Position numbers and translations under genes: made by a program. This document shows positions 27,314-36,310 of a stretch of DNA of 64,000 bases, piece after piece. Each line of letters opens with the position of its first letter. Position 1 is the stretch's first letter. The notes below the pieces were generated by a model that did no database searches, had not been told where the DNA came from, and worked only from the letters and a program-made list of their open reading frames with translations. Source of the DNA: Firmicutes bacterium UBA4845 (GTDB lineage Bacteria > Bacillota > Clostridia > Tissierellales > Sedimentibacteraceae); the NCBI GenBank assembly GCA_002399975.1, contig DHER01000028.1, positions 24,094 to 88,093 on the forward strand, written 5' to 3'.

Positions 27314-28342
27314 ATGAAAAAAATTGATGATTTAAGCTTTGAAGATCTTGAGAGATCCATTGTTAAAATGGAAGAGCCTAAGTTTAAGGCAAAACAAATA
27401 TTTGACTGGGTACATAGTAAGACTGTAGATGATTTTGACAGCATGACAAATATTTCAAAAAAAACCAGGGAATTTTTAAATAAAAATTTTGAATTCACAA
27501 ATGCGTCAATAAAATTAAAGCTTGAATCTAAATTAGATGAAACAAAAAAATATGTTATTATGTTTGAAGACGGCAATGTGGTTGAAAGTGTATTTTTAAA
27601 ATATAAATTTGGGAATACCATGTGTGTTTCCTCAGAGATTGGCTGCAAAATGGGATGTGTTTTTTGTGCATCAACAAAAGGTGGCTGTATAAGAGGTTTG
27701 ACGCCGGCTGAAATGCTGAAACAAATATACCTGATTCAGAAAGATATAGGAGAAAAAATATCTAATATTGTTATTATGGGTTCAGGTGAACCCCTTGACA
27801 ATTACGATAATGTATTGAAATTTATAAGACTTATAAACGATAAAAGAGGCCAGAATGTTTCAATGAGGAAAATTACCATTTCAACTTGCGGTATTGTACC
27901 AAAAATATACAATCTTGCGGATGAAGGCATACCTATAACACTTGCTGTTTCTCTTCATGCACCGTCTCAGGAAAAAAGAGAACAAATTATTCCTGTTGCC
28001 AAGAAATATAAGCTTGTAGAACTTTTTAAGGCCTGTGACTATTATGTGGCAAAAACAGGCAGAAGGCTTACATTTGAATATATAATGATTAAAGGTTTCA
28101 ATGATGGTCATGAAGATGCAATAATGCTTTCAGAATTGTTGAAAAACAAGCTTGCTAATGTCAATTTAATTCCGTGTAATTCCGTTAAGGAGTCAGGTAT
28201 CAGGCCTTCGGAAGCCGCTGACATTGAAAGGTTTAAAAAAACGATGTCAGATAAAGGCATAAACACAACTGTTAGAAGGAAACTCGGCAGTGATATTAAT
28301 GCCGCATGTGGACAGCTTAGGAACAACTTTTTAAAAAAGTGA
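27314..28342 (+). CDS. rlmN: Dual-specificity 23S rRNA/tRNA adenine-C2 methyltransferase
   Basis: 342 residues from ATG 27314, which follows AGAGGG; a GTG at 27269 is in frame but lacks an RBS. A radical SAM enzyme that methylates A2503 of 23S rRNA and A37 of some tRNAs. C111, C115 and C118 (CKMGCVFC) bind the cluster; the conserved Cys near the C-terminus (C332 in AACGQL) would be the methyl-carrying residue. GSGEPLDNYDNV near 156 and the EYIMIKGFND segment near 255 are family motifs. It ends 8 bp before the phosphatase gene. Confidence 0.95.
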   Translation: MKKIDDLSFEDLERSIVKMEEPKFKAKQIFDWVHSKTVDDFDSMTNISKKTREFLNKNFEFTNASIKLKLESKLDETKKYVIMFEDGNVVESVFLKYKFGNTMCVSSEIGCKMGCVFCASTKGGCIRGLTPAEMLKQIYLIQKDIGEKISNIVIMGSGEPLDNYDNVLKFIRLINDKRGQNVSMRKITISTCGIVPKIYNLADEGIPITLAVSLHAPSQEKREQIIPVAKKYKLVELFKACDYYVAKTGRRLTFEYIMIKGFNDGHEDAIMLSELLKNKLANVNLIPCNSVKESGIRPSEAADIERFKKTMSDKGINTTVRRKLGSDINAACGQLRNNFLKK

Positions 28343-28350
28343 GGTGCCTT

Positions 28351-29103
28351 ATGAAGGTGTACTGCGAAACTAACAAAGGACTAAAGCGAGAAAATAATGA
28401 AGACAGCTTTATAGTTGAGGAATCTGTCAGGTTCAATCTCTATGCTGTTGCTGATGGAATGGGCGGTCATAGGGCCGGAGAAGTGGCAAGCTCCATTGCA
28501 ATTGACACCGTAAGAGAAATTTTTAAAAAGAGCTGTGAAAAAAATGATTTTAAAGTTCCTTCTTTCATTATTGAGAGCATTGAGGCTGCAAACGGCAGAA
28601 TAAGAAAAGAAGCGTGTAAAAACAAAGAATGTTCAGGAATGGGTACAACTATATCAATGATGGTTGTTGATTTGCTGTTAAATACTGCGTATATAGGGAA
28701 TGTAGGCGACAGCAGGGTTTATATTTTAAGGAATGGTGAAATAACACAAATTACCGAAGATCACACATATGTAAATGAACTTTTGAAGAAAGGCAGAATT
28801 ACATCAGAAGAAGCAAAACATCACCCAAAGAGGAATATAATTACCAGAGCTGTAGGCAGTGAAAAATATGTACAGGCGGATATTTTTGAAATAGAACTCT
28901 TTGACAATGATGTTATTTTATTATGTACTGATGGGTTGACGACACATTTGACAGATGAAAAAATATTTAATACTATCAAGAAATACGGAAGTTCGGAAAG
29001 TGTGCAGAAATTAATAAAACTTGCCAATGATAACGGAGGTACTGATAATATTACAATCATTATTGTTGATAATATCACTAGAGGTGAAATGTATGATAGG
29101 TAG
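28351..29103 (+). CDS. PP2C-family Ser/Thr protein phosphatase (PrpC/Stp type)
   Basis: 250 residues from ATG 28351; GTGAGGTG lies 5 bases before. PP2C motifs in order: KRENNEDSF near 13, VADGMGGHRAGE near 34, GMGTT near 95, GNVGDSRVY near 115, TDGLTTHL near 194 and GGTDNITIII near 229. These hold the metal-binding Asp residues. It should dephosphorylate targets of the kinase encoded next, with which it overlaps by 11 bp. Soluble, no membrane segment. Confidence 0.94.
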   Translation: MKVYCETNKGLKRENNEDSFIVEESVRFNLYAVADGMGGHRAGEVASSIAIDTVREIFKKSCEKNDFKVPSFIIESIEAANGRIRKEACKNKECSGMGTTISMMVVDLLLNTAYIGNVGDSRVYILRNGEITQITEDHTYVNELLKKGRITSEEAKHHPKRNIITRAVGSEKYVQADIFEIELFDNDVILLCTDGLTTHLTDEKIFNTIKKYGSSESVQKLIKLANDNGGTDNITIIIVDNITRGEMYDR

Positions 29104-31156
29104 AATATTAGGTAATAGATATGAAATAATAGAAAAAATAGGCGGAGGAGGCATGTCGATTGTATATAAAGCAAGATGCAGAGTATTGAATCGATATGTT
29201 GCCATAAAGGTGCTGAGAGAAGAATTAACTGCAGATCCTGATTTTGTTGCAAAATTTAAGCAGGAATCTTTATCCGCCGCAAGTCTTACTCATCCTAATA
29301 TAGTAAATATTTACGATACGGGAATAGAAGGAGACATTTATTATATTGTAATGGAATATGTAAAGGGTGAAACCTTAAAGGAATACATAAGCAAAAAAGG
29401 AAGATTAAGCGAAAAAGAAACGCTGAAGATTTCAAGGCAGGTTGCTGAAGCTCTTAGGCATGCTCATTCAAACAATATTATTCACCGGGACATTAAACCT
29501 CATAATATAATGATAACTGAAGACGGAATTGTAAAAGTAACTGATTTCGGCATAGCCCGTGCATCTACAAGTTCAACCATCAACAATGCATCAAATGTGA
29601 TAGGGTCAGTGCATTATTTTTCGCCTGAGCAGGCGAGAGGAGGGTATGTTGATGAAAAATCCGATATTTATTCTTTGGGAATTGTAATCTATGAAATGAT
29701 AACAGGAGTTGTACCTTTTGATGCGGACAATCATATTTCTGTTGCTATGAAACAGATTAAGGAAAAGCCTGTTCCTCCATCGCAAAAAGTTAAAAATCTG
29801 CAGATATCCAAAGGGCTTGAAAATATAATCATGAAGTGCCTGGAGAAACATCAAAGCTTTAGATTCCAGACGGCCGGTGAGCTGATTGAAAAAATCGATT
29901 CACTAAATGAATTGAATGAGAGTGAAATGGCAGGCGGAGGAATAATTGATTCTCCCACAAGAGTAATACCAGCTATAAATCCGGGTATGAATGATGATAG
30001 TGATGATAATGTAATTGACTTAGAATTAACGGATAAAAATTCCGATAATGCTTTTAAAAGATTTTTCAGGGGAAATGATGATGATGAAGATAAAAATAAT
30101 AAAAAAAGCAAATCCGGTAAAAAGCAAAAATTAAGTAAAGAAGAAAAGAAAAAGAACAGGAAAATAACAATTGCAGCAATTTTAAGTGCCTTGGCTATAG
30201 CCGTTATAGGAGGGATTATAGCTCTCAGGGCAATTTTGTATGTTCCGGAAGTTTCTGTCCCCGGTTTGTTAGGGAGAAATGAAGAAGAAGCAAAAAAAAT
30301 AGTAGAGGATCTGGGATTGGAGTTCAATGTAGCCAGCAGGGATTACAGCGATGAATACGACGAAGGGGAAGTAATGGAACAGAGTGTTGAGGAAGGTACG
30401 AAACTTAAGGAAAATTACCCTGTGGATGTTGTTGTAAGTAAGGGTGAGAAAGAAATAACCGTACCTAATTTAGTAGGAAGATATGCTATTGAAGCAGGTG
30501 TAATTTTAAAAGATGCGGGCCTTTCAGAAGGAGAAACTAAGGAAGAAAATTCCGACAGTATTCCTTCCGGACAAATAATGGATCAAAGCCCTAAGGCTGA
30601 TTCACATGCTGAAGAAAGTGACAAGGTGGACTATGTAGTGAGCATAGGGCCTAAAGTTACATATGTTAAAATGCCTAAGGTAACCGGCCTTGATTTGGAA
30701 ACTGCCAAGCTTACTATTCAGCAAAATGGATTAACAGTAGGGGAAGTGAACCAGGAGGCCAGTGAGAATGTTCCGGAAGGCATGATTTTAAGACAAAGTG
30801 TTGCGGCAGGCCAGGACGTTGAATTGGGAACATCTATTTGGATGACAGTAAGTACAGGAAAGTCCAAAGAAAAACCGGAAGAAGAAGTTCCCGAGGAAGA
30901 ACCGGAGGAGGAAAACCCTGATGAAAAACCGAAAGAAGGTTCATATCCTTTAACTATTAAATTGCCTACAGATAAAGACAAGGTTTTGGTAGTGGTTCAA
31001 AAAGTTACCAAAGATGGAAGGGAAATAGTATATTCGAAGGATGTTAACACTTCAGAAAAGAGTATTATAGTCAATCTTGAAGGAACGGGAACCCAGACCT
31101 ATGAAATTTATATAGACAATGTACTTTATGGGAATTCGGTTGAAATCAAATTTTAG
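29093..31156 (+). CDS. prkC: PASTA-domain Ser/Thr protein kinase (PrkC/Stk)
   Basis: 687 residues from ATG 29093, with GAGGTG 7 bases upstream. The kinase domain spans about 10-270: glycine loop KIGGGGMS, catalytic-site Lys K39 (VAIK), HRDIKPHNIM and DFGIA. A charged linker leads to one transmembrane helix near 358-383, then three PASTA repeats (about 386-453, 454-522 and 524-593) that bind muropeptides in relatives. A Pro/Glu-rich spacer and a roughly 70-residue beta-type domain end the protein, which is more than the usual PASTA array. In Bacillus PrkC triggers spore germination in response to muropeptides. Overlaps the phosphatase gene. Confidence 0.95.
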   Translation: MIGRILGNRYEIIEKIGGGGMSIVYKARCRVLNRYVAIKVLREELTADPDFVAKFKQESLSAASLTHPNIVNIYDTGIEGDIYYIVMEYVKGETLKEYISKKGRLSEKETLKISRQVAEALRHAHSNNIIHRDIKPHNIMITEDGIVKVTDFGIARASTSSTINNASNVIGSVHYFSPEQARGGYVDEKSDIYSLGIVIYEMITGVVPFDADNHISVAMKQIKEKPVPPSQKVKNLQISKGLENIIMKCLEKHQSFRFQTAGELIEKIDSLNELNESEMAGGGIIDSPTRVIPAINPGMNDDSDDNVIDLELTDKNSDNAFKRFFRGNDDDEDKNNKKSKSGKKQKLSKEEKKKNRKITIAAILSALAIAVIGGIIALRAILYVPEVSVPGLLGRNEEEAKKIVEDLGLEFNVASRDYSDEYDEGEVMEQSVEEGTKLKENYPVDVVVSKGEKEITVPNLVGRYAIEAGVILKDAGLSEGETKEENSDSIPSGQIMDQSPKADSHAEESDKVDYVVSIGPKVTYVKMPKVTGLDLETAKLTIQQNGLTVGEVNQEASENVPEGMILRQSVAAGQDVELGTSIWMTVSTGKSKEKPEEEVPEEEPEEENPDEKPKEGSYPLTIKLPTDKDKVLVVVQKVTKDGREIVYSKDVNTSEKSIIVNLEGTGTQTYEIYIDNVLYGNSVEIKF

Positions 31157-31167
31157 CAGGAGCTTTT

Positions 31168-32046
31168 ATGATAAAAGGAATCATTATGCGGGGTGTTGGC
31201 GGTAATTATTATGTGGATACAGACGGTGGCTTGGTGGAATGCAGGGCAAGAGGCCTATTCAGGTTAAAAAATATCAAGCCGCTGGTAGGTGACAGAGTAT
31301 TAATTCGGCTTACGGATGATGGAGGCAATTCAGGATACATTGAGGAAATAAAGGAAAGGTCAAATGAAATGGTCAGACCGCCTGTGGCCAATGTAGAACA
31401 ACTTTTAGTATTTTTTTCTGTAAAAAGCCCTGAACCTAATTTCCTGCTGCTTGACAAGCTTATAATAGCAGCTGAAATGAATAATTTAAAGCCTGTTATA
31501 TGTTTCAACAAAAGTGATTTAGCTGATGAAGAGTTAAAAAAACATTTCATGAGCATTTTTACCGAAACCGGCTACAAAGTTATTTTTACAAGCATATTTG
31601 ATGAGAAGTCAATCAATGAATTTAAAAGCATTTTAAAAAACAAACTAAGCGCATTTTACGGACCTTCCGGTGTGGGAAAATCCTCTGTAATAAATGCTAT
31701 ACAGCCTGATTTCAAACTGAAAACAGGTGAAATAAGCGATAAATTGAAAAGAGGAAAGCATACGACAAGACATGTTGAAATTTACAGGCTGAATTTCGGC
31801 GGATACATTGTGGATACGCCCGGGTTTAGTTCCTTTTCATTAGCAGGAATAGGAAAATTTGAGTTGAAGGAATATTATCCCGAAATCAATAAATTTAACT
31901 CAGGCTGTAGATTCATGGATTGTCTTCATTACAAGGAGCCAGGATGTGTTGTCAAGGATGCCGTTAATGATGGCTTAATCAGCCGGGTCAGGTATAATAA
32001 CTACATAAGGCTGTTAGAAGAAATACAAAATATGAATTCATATTGA
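31168..32046 (+). CDS. rsgA: Ribosome small-subunit-dependent GTPase A
   Basis: 292 residues. A circularly permuted GTPase for late 30S assembly: the G4 motif NKSD (near 112) comes before G1 GPSGVGKSS (near 167) and G3 DTPGF (near 215). An OB-fold is N-terminal and a C-terminal zinc site is seen in CRFMDCLHYKEPGC (near 250). The RBS is AGGAG 6 bases before ATG 31168; the second ATG at 31186 is less well placed. It follows the kinase gene by 11 bp. Confidence 0.94.
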   Translation: MIKGIIMRGVGGNYYVDTDGGLVECRARGLFRLKNIKPLVGDRVLIRLTDDGGNSGYIEEIKERSNEMVRPPVANVEQLLVFFSVKSPEPNFLLLDKLIIAAEMNNLKPVICFNKSDLADEELKKHFMSIFTETGYKVIFTSIFDEKSINEFKSILKNKLSAFYGPSGVGKSSVINAIQPDFKLKTGEISDKLKRGKHTTRHVEIYRLNFGGYIVDTPGFSSFSLAGIGKFELKEYYPEINKFNSGCRFMDCLHYKEPGCVVKDAVNDGLISRVRYNNYIRLLEEIQNMNSY

Positions 32047-32063
32047 TTTAAAAGGGAGAAGTT

Positions 32064-32720
32064 ATGAATAAATTATCACCATCTATATTGTCTGCCGATT
32101 TTTCCAGGCTTGGGGAAGAAATATTGCTTGTTGAGGAGGGCGGAGCAGATTATATACACATAGATGTGATGGACGGTCATTTTGTTCCTAATATTACAAT
32201 GGGTCCCCATGTTGTAAAATCTTTAAAAAGAATTACCGGCCTTACACTTGACGTGCATTTAATGATTGAAAATCCGGATGATTATATAGAAATTTTCAGC
32301 AATGCAGGTGCAGATATTATTACCGTACATCAAGAAGCATGTACCCATCTTCACAGGACAATACAAAAAATTAAGTCTTTAGGACTTAAGGCAGGGGTTT
32401 CATTAAATCCTGCAACGCCTGTTTCATCGTTAAAGGACATTATAAGGGATGTGGATATGGTTCTGATTATGAGCGTCAACCCGGGTTTCGGCGGTCAAAG
32501 CTTAATTAAAAATGTAAAATATAAATTTGAAGAATTGAATCAAATGATTCGGAATTACAATTTGGATGTTGACGTTGAAATAGACGGTGGAGTTACTTCT
32601 GATAATCTTAGAGAGGTTTTGAGCTGGGGCGCAAATATAATTGTTGCCGGTTCGGCAATTTACAATGCTGAGGATGTTGTGGCGGAAACCAGAAAGTTTA
32701 AAAAAATTATGGGTGAATAA
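32064..32720 (+). CDS. rpe: Ribulose-phosphate 3-epimerase
   Basis: 218 residues, a TIM barrel. Interconverts ribulose-5-P and xylulose-5-P. Motifs: LSADFSRLGEE near 10, HIDVMDGHFVPN near 33 (metal His and Asp), DVHLMIENP near 67, VNPGFGGQ near 140 and EIDGGV near 175. The RBS is AAAGGGAG. Its stop is immediately followed by the ATG of the next gene. Confidence 0.95.
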   Translation: MNKLSPSILSADFSRLGEEILLVEEGGADYIHIDVMDGHFVPNITMGPHVVKSLKRITGLTLDVHLMIENPDDYIEIFSNAGADIITVHQEACTHLHRTIQKIKSLGLKAGVSLNPATPVSSLKDIIRDVDMVLIMSVNPGFGGQSLIKNVKYKFEELNQMIRNYNLDVDVEIDGGVTSDNLREVLSWGANIIVAGSAIYNAEDVVAETRKFKKIMGE

Positions 32721-33365
32721 ATGACAGCGTTAATAATAGGTAACGGCAGCGACATAGAAAAGAGCTGCATTGAAAATATTAAAATTGACTATGTAATATG
32801 TGCAGATGGCGGACTCGAAAAGGCTGAAAAACTGGGACTTTGTCCTAATGTTATACTTGGTGACTTTGATTCGGTTGAGTCCGAGATTTTGCAGAAATAT
32901 AAAAAATTAAACATAGAAACTGAAACCTATCCTTCTGAAAAGGATTATACCGATATGGAATTAGCTGTGGAATATGCTGTTAAAAAAGAATTTAAACATA
33001 TAATACTCGTAGGTGCATCGGGTACGAGGCTGGATCATACAATTGCTAATATTCAACTTCTTGAGAAGTATCACCATATGGGTATTAATATAGAAATAAT
33101 TGACAATAATAATCATATTGGAATTATTTCAGGGAAGGCAGATATAAGAGTAAAATATGAAAAAAACTATTTTGTTTCGCTTGTGCCTGTTACAGAAACA
33201 ATTGAAGGCCTTACTTTGGAGGGATTTAAATATCCACTTGACAATGTAAAAGTAAAAAGAGGGTCGTCGTTGCTCATAAGTAATGAAATTATAAAGGATG
33301 CGAAAGGTGAAGGCAGGATAATACTAAAAAAGGGAACTGCACTAGTCTTTATTTCAAAAGATTAA
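32721..33365 (+). CDS. thiN: Thiamine pyrophosphokinase
   Basis: 214 residues. Transfers pyrophosphate from ATP to thiamine. Seen: ICADGGLEKA near 26, PNVILGDFDS near 42 and DYTDMELAVEYA near 75, then a beta-domain with GASGTRLDHT near 95 where thiamine binds. The ATG directly abuts the rpe stop, so re-initiation is likely; the GGGTGA before it is the only RBS-like sequence. Standard last gene of this Firmicutes block. Confidence 0.93.
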   Translation: MTALIIGNGSDIEKSCIENIKIDYVICADGGLEKAEKLGLCPNVILGDFDSVESEILQKYKKLNIETETYPSEKDYTDMELAVEYAVKKEFKHIILVGASGTRLDHTIANIQLLEKYHHMGINIEIIDNNNHIGIISGKADIRVKYEKNYFVSLVPVTETIEGLTLEGFKYPLDNVKVKRGSSLLISNEIIKDAKGEGRIILKKGTALVFISKD

Positions 33366-33380
33366 ACATTAGGAGGATTC

Positions 33381-34769
33381 ATGAAAGTAACGGATTTTAG
33401 AGATTTGTTTAAATCTCCGGAAGATTACGACAACAAAGAAGTAATTGCTGAAGGCTGGATAAGAACAATCAGGGATTCTAAGAATTTTGGTTTCATAGAG
33501 TTAAATGACGGAACCTTTATGAAAAACGTCCAGATAGTTTTTGAAAGGAACTTGAGCAATTTTGAAGAAGTAAAAAAATTTTCAATAGGAAGTGCCATAA
33601 TTGTCAAAGGGAAATTGACTCTAACACCAAAAGCAAAGCAGCCTTTTGAAATAAAGGCAGAGGAAGTAAAAATGGAAGCTGAATCAGATCCGGATTACCC
33701 GCTTCAGAAAAAAAGACATTCCTTTGAATATTTAAGGACGATTGCACATTTAAGACCAAGGACAAATACATTTTCCGCAGTGTTCAGAGTAAGGTCCCTG
33801 GCAGCTTTTGCAATACATGAATTTTTTAATGAAAGGGGATTTGTTTATGCTCATTCGCCTATTATAACTGCAAGCGACGCTGAAGGTGCAGGAGAAATGT
33901 TCAGGGTAACTGCTCTTAATTTAGACAACATAGAAAAGGTAGACGGAAAAACTGATTATTCAAAAGATTTTTTCGGAAAATCTACAAATCTTACAGTCAG
34001 CGGTCAGCTGGAGGCTGAAGCTTTTGCACTTGCTTTTAAAAAAACTTATACCTTCGGCCCGACTTTCAGAGCTGAAGATTCAAATACCTCAAGGCATGCT
34101 GCTGAATTTTGGATGATTGAACCTGAAATAGCATTTGCCGGCTTGGATGACGATATGCGGTTGGCGGAAGAAATGATCAAGTATGTTGTAAATTACATCA
34201 TGGAAAATGCAAGTGAGGAGCTGGAATTTTTCAATTCTTTTGTTGAAAAAGGCTTGTTTGATAAATTAAAAAATGTAACGGATTCGGAATTCGGAAGGAT
34301 TGATTACACTGACGCTATTGAAATATTGAAGAAAAATAACGATAATTTTGATTATCCTGTTCAATGGGGCACAGATATTCAGACAGAACATGAAAGGTAC
34401 CTTTCCGAAAAAATATTTGGCAAACCTGTATTTGTAATTAACTATCCAAAAGATATAAAGGCATTTTATATGCGTATGAATGACGACAATAGAACAGTTG
34501 CAGCTATGGACCTGCTCGTGCCGGGAATAGGTGAGCTGATAGGCGGAAGCCAGAGAGAGGAAAGAATCCATATGCTTGAAAAACGAATGGATGAGATGGG
34601 AGTAGGCAGAGAAAGCATGTGGTGGTACCTGGAACTTAGAAAATACGGAGGCGTCAAACATGCCGGTTATGGATTGGGATTTGAAAGATTGATCATGTAC
34701 CTGACGGGTATTGGCAATATAAGAGACGTAATCCCCTTCCCAAGGACACCAAAGAATGCGGAATTTTAA
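33381..34769 (+). CDS. asnS: Asparaginyl-tRNA synthetase
   Basis: 462 residues. A class II synthetase: an N-terminal OB anticodon-binding domain (about 1-115, with GWIRTIRDSKNFGFIELNDG) and a catalytic domain with motif 2 FRAEDSNTSRHAAEFWMIEPE described here only in part (near 230) and motif 3 GLGFERLIMYLTG near 432. RKYGGVKHAGYGLG precedes motif 3. AsnRS differs from AspRS by this C-terminal pattern and the short N-terminus. A GGAGG RBS is present. A terminator follows about 40 bp after the stop. Confidence 0.94.
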   Translation: MKVTDFRDLFKSPEDYDNKEVIAEGWIRTIRDSKNFGFIELNDGTFMKNVQIVFERNLSNFEEVKKFSIGSAIIVKGKLTLTPKAKQPFEIKAEEVKMEAESDPDYPLQKKRHSFEYLRTIAHLRPRTNTFSAVFRVRSLAAFAIHEFFNERGFVYAHSPIITASDAEGAGEMFRVTALNLDNIEKVDGKTDYSKDFFGKSTNLTVSGQLEAEAFALAFKKTYTFGPTFRAEDSNTSRHAAEFWMIEPEIAFAGLDDDMRLAEEMIKYVVNYIMENASEELEFFNSFVEKGLFDKLKNVTDSEFGRIDYTDAIEILKKNNDNFDYPVQWGTDIQTEHERYLSEKIFGKPVFVINYPKDIKAFYMRMNDDNRTVAAMDLLVPGIGELIGGSQREERIHMLEKRMDEMGVGRESMWWYLELRKYGGVKHAGYGLGFERLIMYLTGIGNIRDVIPFPRTPKNAEF

Positions 34770-34809
34770 GGACAGTTGAAGTATGGCTTTTTGCAATTTA
34801 TAAAAGACG

Positions 34810-34844
34810 AAGATACAAGGAATTAATTTCTTTGTATCTTTTTT
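34810..34844 (+). terminator. Intrinsic terminator after asnS
   Basis: A 9-bp stem: AAGATACAA (34810-34818) and TTGTATCTT (34832-34840), followed by TTTT. It closes the rsmB-to-asnS region. Confidence 0.85.
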
Positions 34845-34948
34845 GATATTGTTGAATAGAATGTATCAGGGCATATTTGTGTCCTAATCAAATTATTAAT
34901 ATTTTTCATTCAGCTGATAATCAATATTTATCATTTGAGGGGGTTATT

Positions 34949-35143
34949 ATGAATTATTTTAAGCGCAAAAAGAAAGGTTCCTGTCCCGGAAGCCCTAAAA
35001 TAAAATTTACAGAAATAATTGGTATTATGATAGCTGTTATAGGAGCTATTATTATTGTTCAGATTTTACCTATTAAGATATGGCTGTTCGTACTGGGGGC
35101 GCTTCTTATAGTTTTGGGCAGTACTCTTTTCAGGCTTTTTTGA
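34949..35143 (+). CDS. Small two-helix membrane protein, unknown function
   Basis: 64 residues from ATG 34949, preceded by GAGGGGG. A basic N-terminus (KRKKKGS) is followed by two hydrophobic helices at about 23-41 and 46-62, separated by the turn LPIK. No family recognised. Upstream in-frame sequence to 34877 lacks an RBS. It stands alone between asnS and rpmB; I see no conserved context that gives a function. Confidence 0.55.
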   Translation: MNYFKRKKKGSCPGSPKIKFTEIIGIMIAVIGAIIIVQILPIKIWLFVLGALLIVLGSTLFRLF

Positions 35144-35193
35144 TATTTGATTTGGATTAAATGTACATATTATTCTTATTCGAAGTTATTTTA

Positions 35194-35220
35194 GGAAAAA
35201 AAATAATGGCTTAAAAGCCA
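35194..35220 (-). terminator. Terminator of rpmB (minus strand)
   Basis: The short stem TGGCTT (35207-35212) and AAGCCA (35215-35220) is followed on the minus strand by TTATTTTTTTT (35206 down to 35196). The plus side (CTATTTATTATT) is weaker. Confidence 0.6.
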
Positions 35221-35291
35221 CTATTTATTATTGTCCCTCTTATTGTTTTTTTAGATAAATTAAAATTTGAATTTGAGGCGCTTAAATTGGA

Positions 35292-35483
35292 TTATATAGC
35301 TCGCTGTATTTTGCCTGATCTTAAACATCTTGTACAAACAAATTTTTTTACAGGAGCTCCGTTTTCCATAATTTTGATTCTCTTTACATTTGGTTTCCAC
35401 GTTCTTCTTATTTTCTTGTCAGAATGTGTTATAATGTTGCCTGAAATAGTTCCTTTTCCGCATATTTCACAAACCTTTGCCAT
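35292..35483 (-). CDS. rpmB: 50S ribosomal protein L28
   Basis: 63 residues. MAKVCEICGKGTISG and the later RRTWKPN with VCTRC are L28. C5, C8, C50 and C53 make it the zinc-binding (C+) form. GGGAGG precedes the ATG on the minus strand. Opposite in direction to asp23, which fits the common rpmB-asp23-fakA-recG arrangement of Firmicutes. Confidence 0.95.
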   Translation of the reverse strand: MAKVCEICGKGTISGNIITHSDKKIRRTWKPNVKRIKIMENGAPVKKFVCTRCLRSGKIQRAI

Positions 35484-35569
35484 ACTATACCTCCCATTTA
35501 TTTAAAACCTTAAAATCCATTCGTGTTCATTCATAGGTTTATGTTTTTTTTAATAATTTTAACTTTATA

Positions 35570-35598
35570 ATTCTACCATTAAAATATAAATATTGCAA
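35570..35598 (-). promoter_or_regulatory. rpmB promoter
   Basis: On the minus strand: TTGCAA (35598-35593), a 17-bp spacer and TAGAAT (35575-35570). The -35 is within the palindrome ATTGCAAT at 35592-35599. Confidence 0.6.
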
Positions 35599-35675
35599 TA
35601 TCAAATTTTTATTTTGCGATAATAATTTCTTTTAAAAATATATTTACATGGAACTGAAACAATGGCTAGACAAAA

Positions 35676-35720
35676 GCGCCTCCACCTAAACCAGATCCCG
35701 AGCCTAGTTCGTTTGGGGAG
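35676..35720. other. GC-rich structured island in the rpmB-asp23 gap
   Basis: The 458-bp gap 35484-35941 is very AT-rich except for these 45 bases, which I count as 27 G/C. CTCC, CC and AAAC (35680-35691) can pair with GTTT, GG and GGAG (35711-35720) with two single-base bulges. On the minus strand the same bases read as a short Gly/Ser-rich peptide end (NELGSGSGLGGGAFV then a stop at 35666-35668) without a start or RBS. It may be a structured RNA element or the remnant of a gene. Confidence 0.35.
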
Positions 35721-35800
35721 TATGTAGAGTAAAATTATGATTATATGTATATGGGAGATTTATCTTAGAATTGAAATTGCAATAGATGTTAATATATTTA

Positions 35801-35829
35801 TTGCAATTTTTTATTTTAATTAGTATAAT
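35801..35829 (+). promoter_or_regulatory. asp23-fakA promoter
   Basis: TTGCAA (35801-35806), a 17-bp spacer and TATAAT (35824-35829). The -35 lies in the palindrome ATTGCAAT (35800-35807), with another copy at 35776-35783. Confidence 0.65.
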
Positions 35830-35941
35830 AAAAAATATCTGTTACACCAAAGGCAGTTGGTAATTTTGTTGTAAATTTTTGATATAAAGGTTATAATAAT
35901 CTTGATAATCAAATATTGAAATCAAATACAGGAGGTAATAT

Positions 35942-36298
35942 ATGTCAGTTAATATGTTAAATGAAAATGGAAATATAACTATAGATGACCAGGTATTTGC
36001 TACATTAGCTGGATTAGCTGCCATGGAATGCTACGGTGTCGTAGGCATGGCATCAAGGACAGCAACTGAAGGAATATTTGAGCTTTTGAAGAGAGAGCAG
36101 CTTACTAAAGGCATAAAAGTAACTACAATAGATGATAAAATAAGTATAGACTTATATATAGTATTGCAATATGGGGTAAAAATATCTGTTGTGGCAAATA
36201 ATATTATTTCCAGAATAAAATACAGCGTAGAAACTTTTTCAGGAGTTTCTGTAGGAGATGTAAATATTTTTGTACAGGGTGTCAGAGTACAAAAATAA
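35942..36298 (+). CDS. Asp23/Gls24 family protein (YloU-like)
   Basis: 118 residues. GNITIDDQVFATLAGLAAMECYGVVGM is described only as the N-terminal Asp23 block (about 10-37); VLQYGVKISVVANNI near 79 and VNIFVQGVRV at the end complete the family pattern. Soluble, membrane-associated by partner in Staphylococcus. It precedes fakA by 12 bp, the conserved yloU-yloV pair. A consensus AGGAGGT RBS is present. Exact role in Clostridia is unclear; cell-envelope and fatty-acid metabolism links are known for relatives. Confidence 0.9.
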   Translation: MSVNMLNENGNITIDDQVFATLAGLAAMECYGVVGMASRTATEGIFELLKREQLTKGIKVTTIDDKISIDLYIVLQYGVKISVVANNIISRIKYSVETFSGVSVGDVNIFVQGVRVQK

Positions 36299-36310
36299 TA
36301 GGAGGCAAAA

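Noticed and set aside
29021..29092. Upstream in-frame extension of the kinase
   Set aside because: It overlaps the phosphatase coding region and lacks an RBS; the kinase domain begins naturally at ATG 29093.
35287..35505. Open frame opposite rpmB
   Set aside because: Antisense to a certain ribosomal protein gene, no RBS; a shadow.
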